Source: Zerene cesonia
Lineage: Eukaryota > Arthropoda > Insecta > Lepidoptera > Pieridae
Length of the DNA: 64,000 bases
Direction of reading: 5' to 3'
Assembly: GCF_012273895.1 (NCBI RefSeq)
Contig: NC_052112.1
Location: 7,726,102-7,790,101, forward strand
Part shown: one piece after another, positions 10,448 through 23,500 of the stretch
How the letters are laid out: each line of letters opens with the position of its first letter
Position numbering within the stretch: the first letter of the stretch is position 1
Position numbers and translations under genes: made by a program
Notes under the pieces: generated by a model
Databases searched by the model: none
Seen by the model: only the letters and a program-made list of their open reading frames with translations
What the model was told of the DNA's origin: nothing

Positions 10448-13400
10448 CTGGATGGAAATTTGATCAAAAATAAATTAACGGTATCCTATACAGTCAATAA
10501 TTATTAAAAAAGTAAAAAAAATTAAAGTTTTAAAAAGAATATAAAAAGGCTATGCTTTAAAAGACTTAAATATAGCAATAGATTACTTAACTTAATTTTT
10601 TTCCCGACAATTTCATGTTAAACTAGGGATACTAAATGTACTATTATGTATGTTATAATCAATAATAAAAAAACCTGCAACAAAATATGTTGCAAAGTTT
10701 TATAGTGACAAACGGCGAGGAGCGACATTGTTATAAAAGTATATAAAATATAGAAAAACTAGTTTTGTTAATTCCATAATAAAATCATTACGACGTCGCT
10801 TACATGCTTTACGCATTTTAAAATCCTATTTGTTTCCAAATAGGTCTAAGATACTGACTTCAATAAAAATTACAAATATTTTATTGCTTTATTGGCTATA
10901 CTTTATTGCGGGAAAATCCGCTTGTGATCGCCCACATCTCAATTTAAGTCATCCGGTCTAATGTTTCTCTTTGTTTTTGAGAAGTGTTAAAATTTAGGTG
11001 GGTATCTATTTTTAGAATTATATATAAGCACATTACATAAGAAATTACTAAAAAACATCATGCTCGAAAGTTGTATGCATTTTTGCAGACTGAACCAACA
11101 CTTAAAAATTTATTAACGGAATGGATGGAAAGATGTTTCATTTTCAAGAATCTCTAATACTTATGTACAGTGTTATTCAATGAAATCATCATTAAAAATT
11201 TTAAACTTAAAAAGATTACAAATTATGCTTTTTTTGAACTGCATTTACTAGCGGAACTCTTTGTGGCGAATGTATTTTTCTCATAGTCCATATTTGGATA
11301 GGATAGGTATGTTAAAAAGTTTTTTCCAAATGCTTAATAGGTGAAAATTGTCAAATGGTATTGGTAATTAAATAATTTTAACATTCACCCATAAATTTAA
11401 TATATTTTAAAAGACCTTTGTTTTTAAATTTTTTTTAATTTCTTCCAATCTAAAATAGATAAGTTAAAGTTCCTTTATTCCTATTCATTGAGAGTAAAGT
11501 TGGATACCATACCTACTACTTAAACTAGGGGTTGTTTCTCGAGTCTTAGTTAAAATTACTTCGTCGGGTAATTCGAAACTGTGTTCTACTGGCTCGATAT
11601 TGTATACTATTGTTTAATAATTTAGGACAAGTTTTAACCAAGTATTGGAAAATTGAACCTTTTGAATACATCATTGCAAATCCACCTAAATTCATATGTA
11701 AGTGCTGTCATTCAGATTCGGGACGTTTAAAGGGCATAAAAGACCGGAAATAGACCTCTCACAGAGTGGAAACGCAGCACCGAATTAATAGAGGAAATAG
11801 GTTATTGAGCTACACATGCGTCTACTCTACATTTTACATGCACGGTAAAAAATTGGGGCCTGTACCGATTGATGGGTAACCAATATGGGATCGTAATTCC
11901 AACAACAAAGTGATTATAACTTTTATAATATAAATTTTGTATTTTGTTCTCTATGTTTTTGAAATAGTTATAATTATAAATACAATATTTGATCCTAAAA
12001 TATATATAAGTTAAGGTACTAGCATTAGGTTGTCCGTTGTTAAGGCATTAGAAATTAATTATTTATTTTGAAATGTGAGTAGTAGTTTATTTTATTCCAA
12101 TTATTTAAAATTCCGATAAGAGCAGTGCCAATATTTATTAAATCTTTAATTTAAATATCTGAATCTACCCAAAGCACGGACAAAAACCATTAACAAAACT
12201 TGCCCATTAGCAATAAAATACGTCCTATGTTCAATTTAATTTGTATTTTAGTGACATCGTTGTTATCTTGAAAATCGGAGCTCTTTGATTCGAAAATTAT
12301 TTTTGCATGTATTTAAAAAGCCACATATGTCACGTGATACGTTGATATAAGCTTTGGTGGCGCCAATACTCACATGAAATAAAAAAAACAAATTGAATTT
12401 ATTTACTTATTCGTTCTTTATCCACATTTTTTTTTAACTGATATTGACGGTCAACTCTGTATGAGGATGACTGACTTTTTAATGAACACGAATTCTTTTT
12501 GGTATAATGAATGCATTTTTAAAGAAATCTCGTCCGTCGTAAGATCTTCAATGGATTCATATCGACTACAATTTACTTGGATTTGTACATTGCAAGCTCA
12601 CAAATGCAGTGGCATAGCGCGGGGTGGGGGGGGCAAGCTTAATTTAGATACCAATGTAGAATTCAACATTGAAACCGTTATGGACATATTAGAGAACTTT
12701 TCTATTAGGATGTAACGTTTCTTGGAATGCACGTTTACGAACTGATTATTAATAACTTTTTTCAAATTAAAAAAACGAAAACTCATTGTTTTGATAGAAT
12801 AAAGCGGATGAGATATTCATATGCACATATTTCGTAAGAATTCTTATGACTAGAGCACTTGATTGTGAATGCGTTTAACACCATTTTAAAAACTTTTTCC
12901 ACTTCACGAGTTTGCGTTCCATCGTAAAAAAAAAGTCGTCTTCTCTGTTTCTTCTGTATTAGATATTAGTTTTTTGGTATTGATTCTTGGTCTTTATATA
13001 ACTAACAATACGGTTATAAATTAAATACACTTTTAATAATACTTATACACTAACAGGAAGAATATTTATAATTTTCTAGAAGAATACAAAAGCGACAGTT
13101 TTTTTATTGTCATCGATCCTGATTAACCCTCTCAATCTTGAAAATAACTCAGACGATTAATCTTCGTCTTTGAATATTGGTGGATCCATACCATACACAC
13201 GATTTGAAAGCGATACATACCTACTATACCCTTTTTAAACAACAATATGCACATGCAACAATGCAACGTAACAAAACGCCTTTCCCACACGTCATAATAT
13301 TTTATTTGCATACTTTCATATCCGAACGGGTTGAAGAGTCGTAAACCGCCTACAATGCGCCGCCCGCATGATCGATTCCCGCGCTTATTGCGATAGCTGC

Positions 13401-13676
13401 GGAAACAATGTACTCGAAAATATTGACAACTATTTTCTACTAGTTTATTTAAAGCACACGATAGGGAATCTAATGTTCTCTTAGCTTTTTCACAATATTC
13501 AAATTTCGAATAATGAGTCGTCTAATAAAAAAATTGCTTGTGTTAAAAGATTGTCTGAAATCTATTCAAAAAATTCAAACATTTCAAGCCTCCTTAAAAT
13601 ATTCGAAGTTAGTTTTATTTCTTACTAACCACCCTTTTAACACCTGCAATGGAAATAACATAAATATATCTCTATA
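10448..13676. other. Intergenic or intronic, AT-rich
   Basis: No gene is supported. A G-run (ggggtggggggggc near 12621) lies inside a short open frame that looks like chance. A small GC-rich block at about 13330-13410 (cgccgcccgcatgatcg and flanks) stands out but has no consistent exon structure. Confidence 0.5.
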
Positions 13677-13847
13677 TTATATTCTCGTGTTACAATGTTA
13701 GTTACCATATTCTACCAAAACGGCTGGAACGATTCTCACGAAATTTTGTGTACATATCAGTTAGGTCTGAGAATCGGCCAACATCACTTTTCATACCCCT
13801 AAATTACAAGAGTAAGGTAGAACAGTGTTTGCCTGGTCAGCTAGTAA
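13677..13847. mobile_element. Dispersed repeat fragment (family F)
   Basis: It opens tatattctcgtgttacaatg, followed by ttagttaccat, aaaacggctggaacgatt, tctgagaatcggccaacatc and cccctaaattac, and ends in ggtcagctagtaa. This layout is familiar from dispersed lepidopteran repeats. The orientation of the parent element is unclear. It directly abuts the next fragment. Confidence 0.6.
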
Positions 13848-13897
13848 CATATAAGTATAAGCAGCATAAGCTGTAATCCCTACTTTTTTATCCCTGC

Positions 13898-14141
13898 TAT
13901 CCCTACTAATACCATAAATGCGAAAGTTACTGTGTCTGTCTTTCTGTATATTCTTCAGGACTAAACCACTGAACTGAATTGTATGAAATTTGATACAGAG
14001 ATAAATTTGAGACCCGAGAAAGAGTATATGATAGTTTAAAAACACCGAAATCCCATGGGAACGGAATCTATGCGGGTATAACCCCTGTACTGTATATACT
14101 TTCCTTTGATCACTTGAGTGAAACACGGGCTAAAGCTAGTA
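13898..14141 (-). mobile_element. Retroelement fragment (family E)
   Basis: Read on the minus strand it starts tactagctttagcccgtgt and proceeds through gattccgttcccatgggatt and ttgagac-type text to cgcatttatggtattagtag. The same head and tail occur in shorter form at 49335-49500 and 54945-55022. The 111-codon minus open frame here is read-through of the repeat. Confidence 0.65.
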
Positions 14142-15812
14142 CATTCCTTAATATATGAGTTCATTTCTTGTTTTTCTCATGTTATAAGTGTTGCGGTTTT
14201 ATATTTTACCGAAGTCGACAAAAACGAAGAAGGTTCTCAATTCGACTATAATTTTTGTGTTTATAACTCAATGACTATTTGCGTTACTTAGGATGTGTCC
14301 ATTGATGTATTTTTGGTCCCATTTTAAAATATAAAGTAGACCCTCTTCCAAGGATCGTTGGTGTCCATTTTTGTAGAAAAAGATTAATTCGTGCAGAAAT
14401 CTACTTATATATTTTTATATATGAACCATAGTTGAATAATGCTAGATATATTCTATTTGCATGGCTGTCCTTGATCCTGACATACTTGAATTGGTTTCCG
14501 GAATAGTGAGTCAGTACCCAATTACAATATTCAATGCTAAGGATGTCCCATTCATCGTTCGACTTAAGAGTCTCTAAATAGGCCGTAAGTCTGTGTCTAT
14601 TTAAATCAATGCCATTTTTGTCGCCATTCATTGAAGGCTATGAATCCTTATTAGGACACACGAAATTAACATACTAACATATTATTGTTTATTGTATTAA
14701 AACAATGTACAAATATATATAAAATAAATATAAAACAAATATCTAAAAAAGTGGAGGTAAAAATATTCCCATTTGCAGACAATTCTAGAGGGTTTAGTTT
14801 AAAATAAATCACTATTTCCATAAATCGAACAGCATTGTTCCAATGCAAACATGACGAATTTCGGCCATGGATGGCACTTACACGTGGATATACATAATTC
14901 CCCGACGTTTAGGTCACTTAATAAAATTTAAACAGCACTTTATCACCACGCGAGCATAATACTTTCAAACGTTTGACCGTTACATACAATAACGTAATTT
15001 GTGAAAGCAGTTATGCTAATTTATTGATATTTTTATACTTCTACGGCGCTCGGATGACAATGGCCGTACAAAATTGGTAAGATAAAGGCATTTTTATAGG
15101 ATGATTTGAAATGTTGACCTCGGGTCAACGTATTTTCCTATTTACAAAATCTTTTAAGCAAGTGACAAAACGTTATTTATGAAAATAGCATTAGGTAGAT
15201 TGTATGATATAATTGAGAATAGTTACAAATGTTTTTAAACACACGAGTCAATAAAAAGTACATACATAAGTGCTCGCCTGCCAACTTTGGTGGGCCGCAA
15301 TTGGGACTATACAGAATTACACTTTCAAAAATAATAGCAAGAAACTTTCAGGCGGCTTAAAATTCTCCATTGATAATATTGTAATTAAAAAGAAATAGCC
15401 TAATAAATCAATTAAGGAATTTGTTTCTCTATGTGTGAAATAATGTTAACATTATTTCGGTTCGATTCAGTTTTATACTTCTAATATTGCTAAAGGTGCT
15501 AGTATGTTTTCACACGAGAAGTATTTGATATACCATTATTTATCAATATGCAAAATATAATTGGTATTAGTACCCATCATCATAAAACTTAATTGTTTAA
15601 ACACTTGCAGTAGACATAACTAATTAGGTTTCAAGGTTTACTGTCGATGCCAAACTAAATGGTCAAGTTCAATGACCAAGCCAATGTCATGGTCAATTTA
15701 CATCTCAATTAAAGTCTAGCGTGCTAAAAACTTATGATAAACGAGCGAATCGCTATCATGTCTGCAAAAGCTTTTTGAAATTGGTTTTGCTTTAACTTCA
15801 TACTTATTTAGT
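14142..15812. other. Intergenic or intronic, AT-rich
   Basis: No gene is firmly supported. A minus-strand open frame of 76 codons at 14401-14631 has a protein-like composition (NGIDLNRHRLTAYLETLKS) but no recognised domain or splice context. It could be a remnant of a mobile-element ORF. Confidence 0.5.
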
Positions 15813-16006
15813 ACTAGCTGCGCCCCGCGGTTTCACCCGCGTAAGTCCGTATCCCGTAGGAATATCGGGATACAAAGTTGCCTATATGTTTTTCCAGTTA
15901 TCCAGTTCTCATTTTTCATTACAATCAGTTCAGTAGTTTTTGCGTGAAAGAGCAACAAACACACACACATCCTTACAAACTTTCGCATTTATAATATAAG
16001 TAGGAT
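15813..16006 (+). mobile_element. Family A retroelement copy
   Basis: It begins actagctgcgccccgcggtt and continues tcacccgcgtaagtccgtat, cccgtaggaatatcggg, gttcagtagtttttgcgtga, acacacacatccttacaaac and tttcgcatttataatat, ending aagtaggat. Copies of this family also lie at 20012 (plus), 44672 and 60609 (minus), and at the right flank of gap 2. The CA-rich stretch and conserved end mark a non-LTR or SINE-type unit. It is non-coding. Confidence 0.8.
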
Positions 16007-16130
16007 TGGCTGTAACCCGCGGCGTCACTCGCGCGGTCCTCGGGTAAAAAGTAGCCTTTGTGCTAATCCAGACTATACTCTATCTCTACCAAATTTCATA
16101 CAGATAAGATATTGTCGCTTTTTGAAATCG
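16007..16130 (+). mobile_element. Adjacent related repeat fragment (family B)
   Basis: Immediately after the family A copy the text tgtaacccgcggcgtcactc, gcgcggtcctcgggtaaaaa, gtagcctttgtgctaatcca and tctctaccaaatttcat has the same plan as family A (CG-rich head, 'accaaatttcat' core) but different sequence. It is probably a second element inserted at, or transduced with, the first. Confidence 0.55.
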
Positions 16131-18493
16131 CGATTGCACTCGCCTATTCATTCATTCGTTTATTCATTACATCGCTTAGGCATGCATTCGTTCAGAGATT
16201 ACTATAGTTACTAAAGTTTTTAATGAACAGAAGAATATCTTTCATTGAAGATGAAAATCCACGCAAAGACGCTTAAGCACTTCATCATTGAATAGTGGTT
16301 AAACTGTTATGATTTTAAAACAGTAGTTCTAAAGAGTTTTTTGCCAGCTCTTCTATGAGTATTTTAAGAATTCAAGAACGGTTTTAAAAAAGTCTTTTTG
16401 AATAAAAAAATGTTCGTGTTTGGGTTTGAAGCTTTACCAACCAATTATAGAGGAATTCAATCTGATTGATCTAACAACTAAAAAACCAGTAGTGTATAAT
16501 TTGTAGTCAATTAAGATTAATGTACATTTTTTTTAAATATATTATATGCCTAACATATTTCACACAAAAATGTACATTTATAACAAATTTGCGTGTCAGA
16601 TAAAATCTTTACATTTTCTATGCAAATTAAATTACAATTAAACTTAATAGGCGATTGTTAAAATTTGGTTTCGCTATTATTGCTTGGGTATTTTTTAATA
16701 ATTTAGAAACCTTTATACTATTAGCTTTATCTCCATTGGGTATTTCCTACATCTACGATACCTAATTTGTGTTAACTAGCTTTGACCTAAGACTTTTCCT
16801 TGATATGTATATTATATGACATCTATACTGTGTTTATACTCTATATAGAATAATATATATAAATAGATTTATGATTTTATAATTAAATTTGTAATACTAT
16901 TATTATATTTACGTTACGATATACGGCAACGCAGGCAATTGAGCTGAACATTCGCAGACGTAGTAAGGAACAAACTGTATTAATAAACAGATTGATGGAA
17001 TAAAGCATTAAGTGATTTAAAAAACACAAAAATGTTAAGTTTCAACCCCAAGCGGAGATATATGTTTGTAGTTTGTCAAGCAATAAGATTGAGCAAATTT
17101 GAAGGAATACTTAGGTACTTGCAGCTTCTTAGTAGCTTCATATACTTGTAGTTGTAGTGATACTTATATAAAACTTATATGTTTTCTTACTCGCATTTAC
17201 GATTTCTCAGAGACTTATGGTAAACCGACGTCAAAACGGTGACTAACTGACAGGCAGTTAAACAAAGCACAAGCTAAAAAAAAGCATTTTTAATATAATA
17301 TATCCTAACAATGTTTTTGTGATGGCAAGCAGAATGTATTGGTCTGATGGTCTGTCTGTCGATCGTTGACCCGTCTACAATTTCGCATTGTCCGATCCAC
17401 CGCGCTTCATTTGTGCGATAGCATCTCAGAAGGATTGCGTCATGGCATGTTACTGTCATGATACCATCATAATATGATATTAGAAATGGTCTGTCGTTTA
17501 TCATGGATTAAGAAATCTATAATGTTTTGTAATATACCTCTGTATATAACTGGTTAAGTCCGGTCACTTCATTGAAAATATTAACAATCTTTTGTACTCA
17601 GTATATACATAGATCTTTGGAGCATTTTTAAGTGACGGATTTTTATTATGTAGTATTTTATTATGAGGATTTATAAAACTTATTCTTTTTTTTAATTAAA
17701 TGCAAAATTTTTAATGTTGTTTGTTTTCTCAGAGAAGTTGGCGAATACTAATTTAAAATTAGACGTTACAATAAATATGACTCGTACTGTTATAAAAATG
17801 GAGTTATTTTCATGATGATATTCCTTTTTCTAGTTTTTTGTACACATAAATTTGTCTTGTTGTCATATGCAGGATAATTTAACTTGCTCAAAAACGTTAA
17901 AAATAAATACGTATTTTTTATTGGCAACAAACTTTCGGATTTGAAGTATAAGTATGGAGAATAATAAAAATAATCATTATTCAAAGCTTGGTCAGCCAAA
18001 ACAGTGCCAACCACAACACTAATTTGAAACTGAACTAAAATTTCGATAGCAATATATTTATCACATAAAAAGGCCACATTAATTAGTGCAAAATTAAAGC
18101 ATGTTGTATATCTAAGAGAGCGGCATGTGGGTAACTCGCACTATGCAGTAATCGCTGCTTTATGACAACAATCGTGCCGCTAATTACGAACTCTTTATAC
18201 TCCACTATTGCTTTTTACTTTTATTTCCACTTCCCACAATATTCTGTATAATTGTTGCCTTCACGTAATGAGCTTTGTTAACCCTGCTCTTTATATTTCT
18301 TTTGTAGCGCTGATTGTCTGTTATATAGCTAGTCATTAGCACAGGTTATTCAAGCGTATCTAGATCTACACAAATTTATGAAACGTGGTAAAGTTTGTGT
18401 TTAAATAACACCCAATTATATGACCCACATTAAACATAATAAGAATGCTTCGTAAAAGACATATAATTAGATTTGTATGTGGAAGTCGAGAAA
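16131..18493. other. Intergenic or intronic, AT-rich
   Basis: No gene is recognised. A minus-strand 76-codon open frame (17274-17504) lies in a somewhat GC-richer patch and includes CHDAILLRCYRTNEARWIG, but it has no known domain and no clear splice partners. The rest is plain AT-rich DNA. Confidence 0.5.
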
Positions 18494-18637
18494 GCTTCGG
18501 CACGAACTGGGCCCGCTCGCACCGGGGAAATACCACACCCCCAGCTTGAAAAATGTCCAAATGGTGGTGGTGATTGCTTATCATCAGGCAAACCTGGTGA
18601 GCTGGTGCCCAGTTACCCGCTATAATATAAAAAAAAT
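18494..18637 (+). mobile_element. SINE-like element, family D, with A-rich tail
   Basis: The head is gcttcggcacgaactgggcc, then cgctcgcaccggggaaatac. The interior has ggtggtggtgattgcttatc and atcaggcaaacctggtgag, and the 3' end is ataatataaaaaaaata. Other copies lie at 19165 (minus) and 25577 (plus), and a tail-only piece at 4363. Open frames on both strands across it are repeat-derived. Confidence 0.75.
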
Positions 18638-19164
18638 ATTTATGTCTTTACATTATTTATACTTTCATAATGTAGAATATGATCTCTATTAGCGATGTTC
18701 TCTTAATGTCATTATAAGTAGACCTTGCCATTTTTCCCTCGACCTAAATTGTTCATACAATATGTACCTTTATTTGTCAATTTAATATACCGTGAAGGTC
18801 GGACAAGGGAAGAATGAAAATGATGGACGAAATGAGGCCTATTTATATAAAAACGCCTCAGTTAAAGAACATCCTATTCGTATTTCAATTTGCCGCGATT
18901 CGATCTGAATCTTAAATTGGATAAAATAATGTAAAATAAAATGTATTTTTTTTTTTACCTTCGTTACTTTACACTTTTTTCCTTAAAAAACTTTAAAGTA
19001 GTGCAAAGTGCTTAAACATTAAATATTTTAAATGAATTAAAATAAAACCATTGGTGTGAGTACGATCAATATCTTATACGACAATAATTTTGAGTGTCGA
19101 ATGAAAACATTAACAGTACTGAGATATTACGTATGTCCATACTTATTAAATAATTCTGTTTTCT

Positions 19165-19356
19165 TTTTATGTCATAGCGAGGAATTGAGCTGCTGGTTCG
19201 CCTGATGGTAAGCGAATCACTTTCGCAGAGGCAATGCCTCTGCGAATGCGCTGCACGTCTTTAGGGAATAAGTATATTAGTTATATATAGTATTGACGAC
19301 GTGAAAAAAGGAATGGAGTGGGTTGTGATCTGGTCCAATTCGTCCCGAAGCGTGCT
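19165..19356 (-). mobile_element. SINE-like element, family D, minus strand
   Basis: On the minus strand the head reads gcttcgggacgaattggacc and the tail reads gtgattcgcttaccatcagg, then cgaaccagcagctc, followed by an A-rich stretch. Inside it a 12-bp perfect inverted repeat (19222-19233 and 19235-19246) with a single-base loop forms a tight hairpin around gcagaggca/tgcctctgc. Confidence 0.7.
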
Positions 19357-19727
19357 TGACTCCCACATTCATTATTGTTTTTAGGTTACAAAGAGTGAGA
19401 GATATTTAAAAGTGTGTCACCCTTTAAGCTGTTAATGTATGAGTACTCTCTAATTGTTTTCATGGTAACTTGAAACAAGAGCTCTAGTGGAGGTCTCTTC
19501 ACACCGACCCAAGAAACGAGAGATCAATTTGGAGTTTTTATAACCTATTTAAGTTTGTATCAGGCAACTTAAATGCATTTACAATTACACTTTGTTAATG
19601 TAGGTGCATTGTTGATTTAAAACATTAAAAGAAAAAAAAACGATTTAAATAAAGTGATTACCTACGCGCTTAGAATAGATATAAACAAATTTAGAAATAA
19701 TTAAATAATAAAAAAAAAAAAATTGTG

Positions 19728-19800
19728 CTTGTTTTTTTTTTATTACGCGCGTGAACCCGTGTCTTCCGTGTCACCCCGTGACCACGCTCGCTGACAAGTG
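19728..19800 (-). mobile_element. Possible 3' end of a retroelement with A-tract
   Basis: On the minus strand a GC-rich piece (cagcgagcgtggtcacgggg, tgacacggaagacacgggtt, cacgcgcg) runs directly into taataaaaaaaaaa. A GC-rich end followed by an A-run suggests a short retrotransposed tail. No second copy was seen in this window. Confidence 0.35.
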
Positions 19801-20011
19801 TTCAAAATTGCGGGATATTTTTTTATTATTTAATGGCGTTTAAAATGAGTTAAGAGAGTTTTTAATACTTTAATTTTTTTTTCTTATACTTTAAAGAGTG
19901 CAAATAAAAAGACTGGCTCACGGTAAGGATTCTTCAATCTAATTGAATTTTTTTTGCACAATCTTTTGGTCTCGAACCAGTGAGTTTTTGATTAGTGCTT
20001 ATTTAAAAAAT

Positions 20012-20514
20012 ACTAGCTGGGACCCGCGGTTGAAACCGCGTAAGTCCGTATCCCGTAGGAATATCGGTATAAAAAGTGCCTATGTGTTATTTCAGTTGTC
20101 CAGCTATCTACGAAGCAAATTTTATTGCAATCGGTTTAGTAGTTTTTGCGTGAAAGAGTAACAGACGCACCCATACATATGCATCCATCCTGACAAACTT
20201 TCGCATTTATAGTATTATTATTCGCCAATAGATGTCAGGAAGAGTCATAATAAATTGGAACTACTCAAACGCCTCCTATTTGTTAAAAAAGTAAGTTTAA
20301 GTCGATATACGATTAAGCACGAATAAAACACGAATATGACATTTTCTAAAAAAGATTCCTAGCTAGATCGATTTATCGCCCCCGAAACCCCCTATATACT
20401 AAATTTCATGAAAATTGTTAGAGCCGATTCCGAGATTCCAATTATATCCAATTATCTTGTATATATATATACAAATATACATATATACAAGAATTGCTCG
20501 TTTAAAAATATAAG
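20012..20514 (+). mobile_element. Full composite element (family A head, family C tail), about 503 bp
   Basis: The head (20012-20220) is family A: actagctgggacccgcggtt, gtaagtccgtatcccgtagg and tttttgcgtgaaagag. The tail (from about 20350) is ctagctagatcgatttatcg, cccccgaaaccccctatata, gagccgattccgagattcc, a TA-rich run, and finally aagaattgctcgtttaaa. The same head and tail flank gap 2 in reverse order, so the ends probably belong to one ~500-bp mobile unit. No protein is encoded. Confidence 0.65.
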
Positions 20515-23500
20515 ACTATGCGAGTTTTGGCGAAAAAAATATTTGTATAAAAGCCAACTAGTGTGAAGGTTCTCTACTGTTTACAAAGATATCATGTTAC
20601 AGGCTTTCTCTTCCTCATTCACGTGATGGCTCAGTTGGTTTCAGCGATGTCGTCATGTTGTTACATTACTGTTATTAAATGCACTTAGATAACGTTGTGA
20701 ATACAATGTACTACATATGCCATTCATTTGTTTAATATACTCGTTGTAAAATTTAATTCACGTGTGTGTTTTAATTTAACAATTAACTGTAGTTGGAGGC
20801 AACGTCTTAGTTGACTTTAAAACTCAAATCCACAATATTTACTAGAAATGAATAAACTCTTTGTTAATTAAGAGTAATAGCCAAATTCATATTTATTAAA
20901 TCTCTTTTGTTGACTGACAAATGCTATGGTTTATGGTTATCAATAGGCAAGTATCTAACATGTTTTGTATTGCCAGTGGCGACATGTAGGTCTATTAGTA
21001 TTACACAAATTAATGGCTCCTAAGATAAACTATCACCGCTCATCATTAGGCGCCAACGTAATGAATGCTTGAAATCTATTATAATTAATTTTTATTAGTG
21101 TTGAGGTGAAGTAATTTGTTCAATAAATTGTACACATGAGATTGAAGGTTCTGGTTGCGTAGTTTAGTTTCTCTGCTATATATTATTATCTACATTTAAA
21201 TAAAATGCGGTGTTCTATCAATGAGTATTGGATAAATGAAAAATCAAGTATTTCAATTGAAAATTAAAGAAAATAGTTGTACTAAAATGTCTTGTAGAAA
21301 TTTAGTGCAACTTTATGTTTTTCTTGAAATAATTAACGCTGTGTACAATCCTCAGTACAAACATTTTAAGGTACCTACATCATAAATAATAAAGAAATGT
21401 TTCTTTTAATAACGTCAAGATTTAATAAATTAATGTTTAGATTTCAATGACAAACGTTTCACTTTGGAAAATGCGACTATCATCTTATTAATTTCCCAAT
21501 ATTATACAAGTAAATATAATATTTTACAAGTAAATAATAATCATGATAAATGAACTGATTTTAATGAATAGAGTGGTGGAGTTTACGAGCACGTATTTAT
21601 GGATAATGTAAACATCCTTAAACTCTAATGACACGAAATGATAAACGGTGCTGGGAATCTAATCTGTACAATCGATGAATGAACTTTTCGTGAAGCACGT
21701 GGGTATAAGCGAGATAAATTAAAACTATGTATAAGGGTTGCCACTTAACCATAAAAATAATTTTTCAGGTACAACTCGTATTAATTTTCATGTCTTTGAA
21801 GAATAAGTCAATCGATATATCATATCTCTATACATTGTTGCAACTCCAACATATACACACACATATTACGCGTACTATATATTATGGATAATAATAATTA
21901 AATGAACTTTACCTTTATATAAATGAAGTTCCTGCATAATGTTTTCTACGTAAGTTAAAATCGATAAAATATGTCAGTTAAAATTATATATATATAAATT
22001 CAATAAGTTAAACTTTTTTTTCAATGTATTATTAAAAAAGAAAAGGTATGTTGTTGTTTTATAAATAAATTATTTAATATCATGTCAGTGAATTCTATAT
22101 GCTCATAGATAATAGAATACAATAGGGATGAGTTCATTTTTGTAAACAGACAACCGTCAACTATGCACTGCAACTAACATACCAAGTTTTATGTCTGCGA
22201 CCGTTTAGAGTGCTCGTAAACATATCTTAGCCGCCCACGACCTTAACTTCAATTTGCTTTACGTTAATCTCGAGAAAGCAGCTGATTAATGCTTTTGTTA
22301 AGCTAATGAGGCTCGTGCCGAGTTCTTAAATCAATAGACGTATGCCCATGAGCCGTTCTTATGTCGCAACTAAATAAATATATAGTTTACGTACCTATGA
22401 TAACTTAAACTCCAAATTATATATCGTAGTATTTGCAGCTTAGAGTTAAAAAAAGGATTTCTTTGATCGTAATCTGTTTTATAGATATAAAATTAGATGT
22501 ATAATTATAAAGCCTAATTCGTAATATTCAAAGCTTTGCAGCCCATTAAGTATCCAACACATCCATTAAATATCGAAGTTTAAAATATAATTTCCTCTCA
22601 GAAATATACATTATCATTTATGGAAAACCTTTTTTTAAATATTGACATAAAAATATCTTACAGCACGATAAAGCGATAACCATCTAACGTAAATACATAT
22701 TTTGGAGCGTTGCACTTCAATATTAAATTTAATGACACTTATAATACGACACGACGTTCCAAACATGTACTTGTTAATTGAATAAGCAATGCTATGATAG
22801 TCGAAATTTATGAACAGTAGTTAATCTAACTGATTTGCATTGGATCTTGTTATACGTATCTACCGTTTCCATAATCAGAGACAGATTTAAAACGGGTAGA
22901 GGTCGCGAGGTTATGAATTCCATTCGATGTACTGATTTCTTGAATAGATTACGCAATATCCATAATTTTGTTTCAGAGAAATTTATTTTAAGTGTTTAAT
23001 GTGTAAGGATTTGTTTAACGCGGACTGAATTAAAAGTAGTAGTAGTAATACACAAAAATCAAAAAATTATAAGTGATTGATATAAAAAACTTCAATTATT
23101 CTCTTTAGTAACAGTACCAGGGTGTCCGTAAATATTTTTAATGAATCGTAGCTAGGTGGATTTATCGTCTCCAAAACCCCCGTATGATAAATTTAAAAAT
23201 CCGCTGAAGCCCTTTACGATATTACATTATATTTAAAATTCTAAAATGAAGTCAATTGACAATCTGCAGTTTAATTACAATATTATGAGTGAAATTTTTA
23301 TGTTACGCCTAAACTCCTACTTCTTTTTCTTTTCTTCATTTGCTTCTCACAAAAATATAAAAAATAAGATCAATCTGTGTAAACTAAAATATTGAAAGTT
23401 AAAGCTTTTAAGATCAAAATGATAATAGTATATTTTGTCGTTTATATACATATACAGCTAAGCTAGGGGCATTAGCTGGCAACTTCCCAATAGATCGCTC

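Noticed and set aside
12461..12715. 84-codon plus-strand frame containing a G-run
   Set aside because: It is AT-biased outside the G-run and has no domain. The aggtgg-type G-tract looks like low-complexity or repeat sequence.
18477..18692. 71-codon plus and 72-codon minus frames
   Set aside because: They are read-through of a SINE-like family D element.
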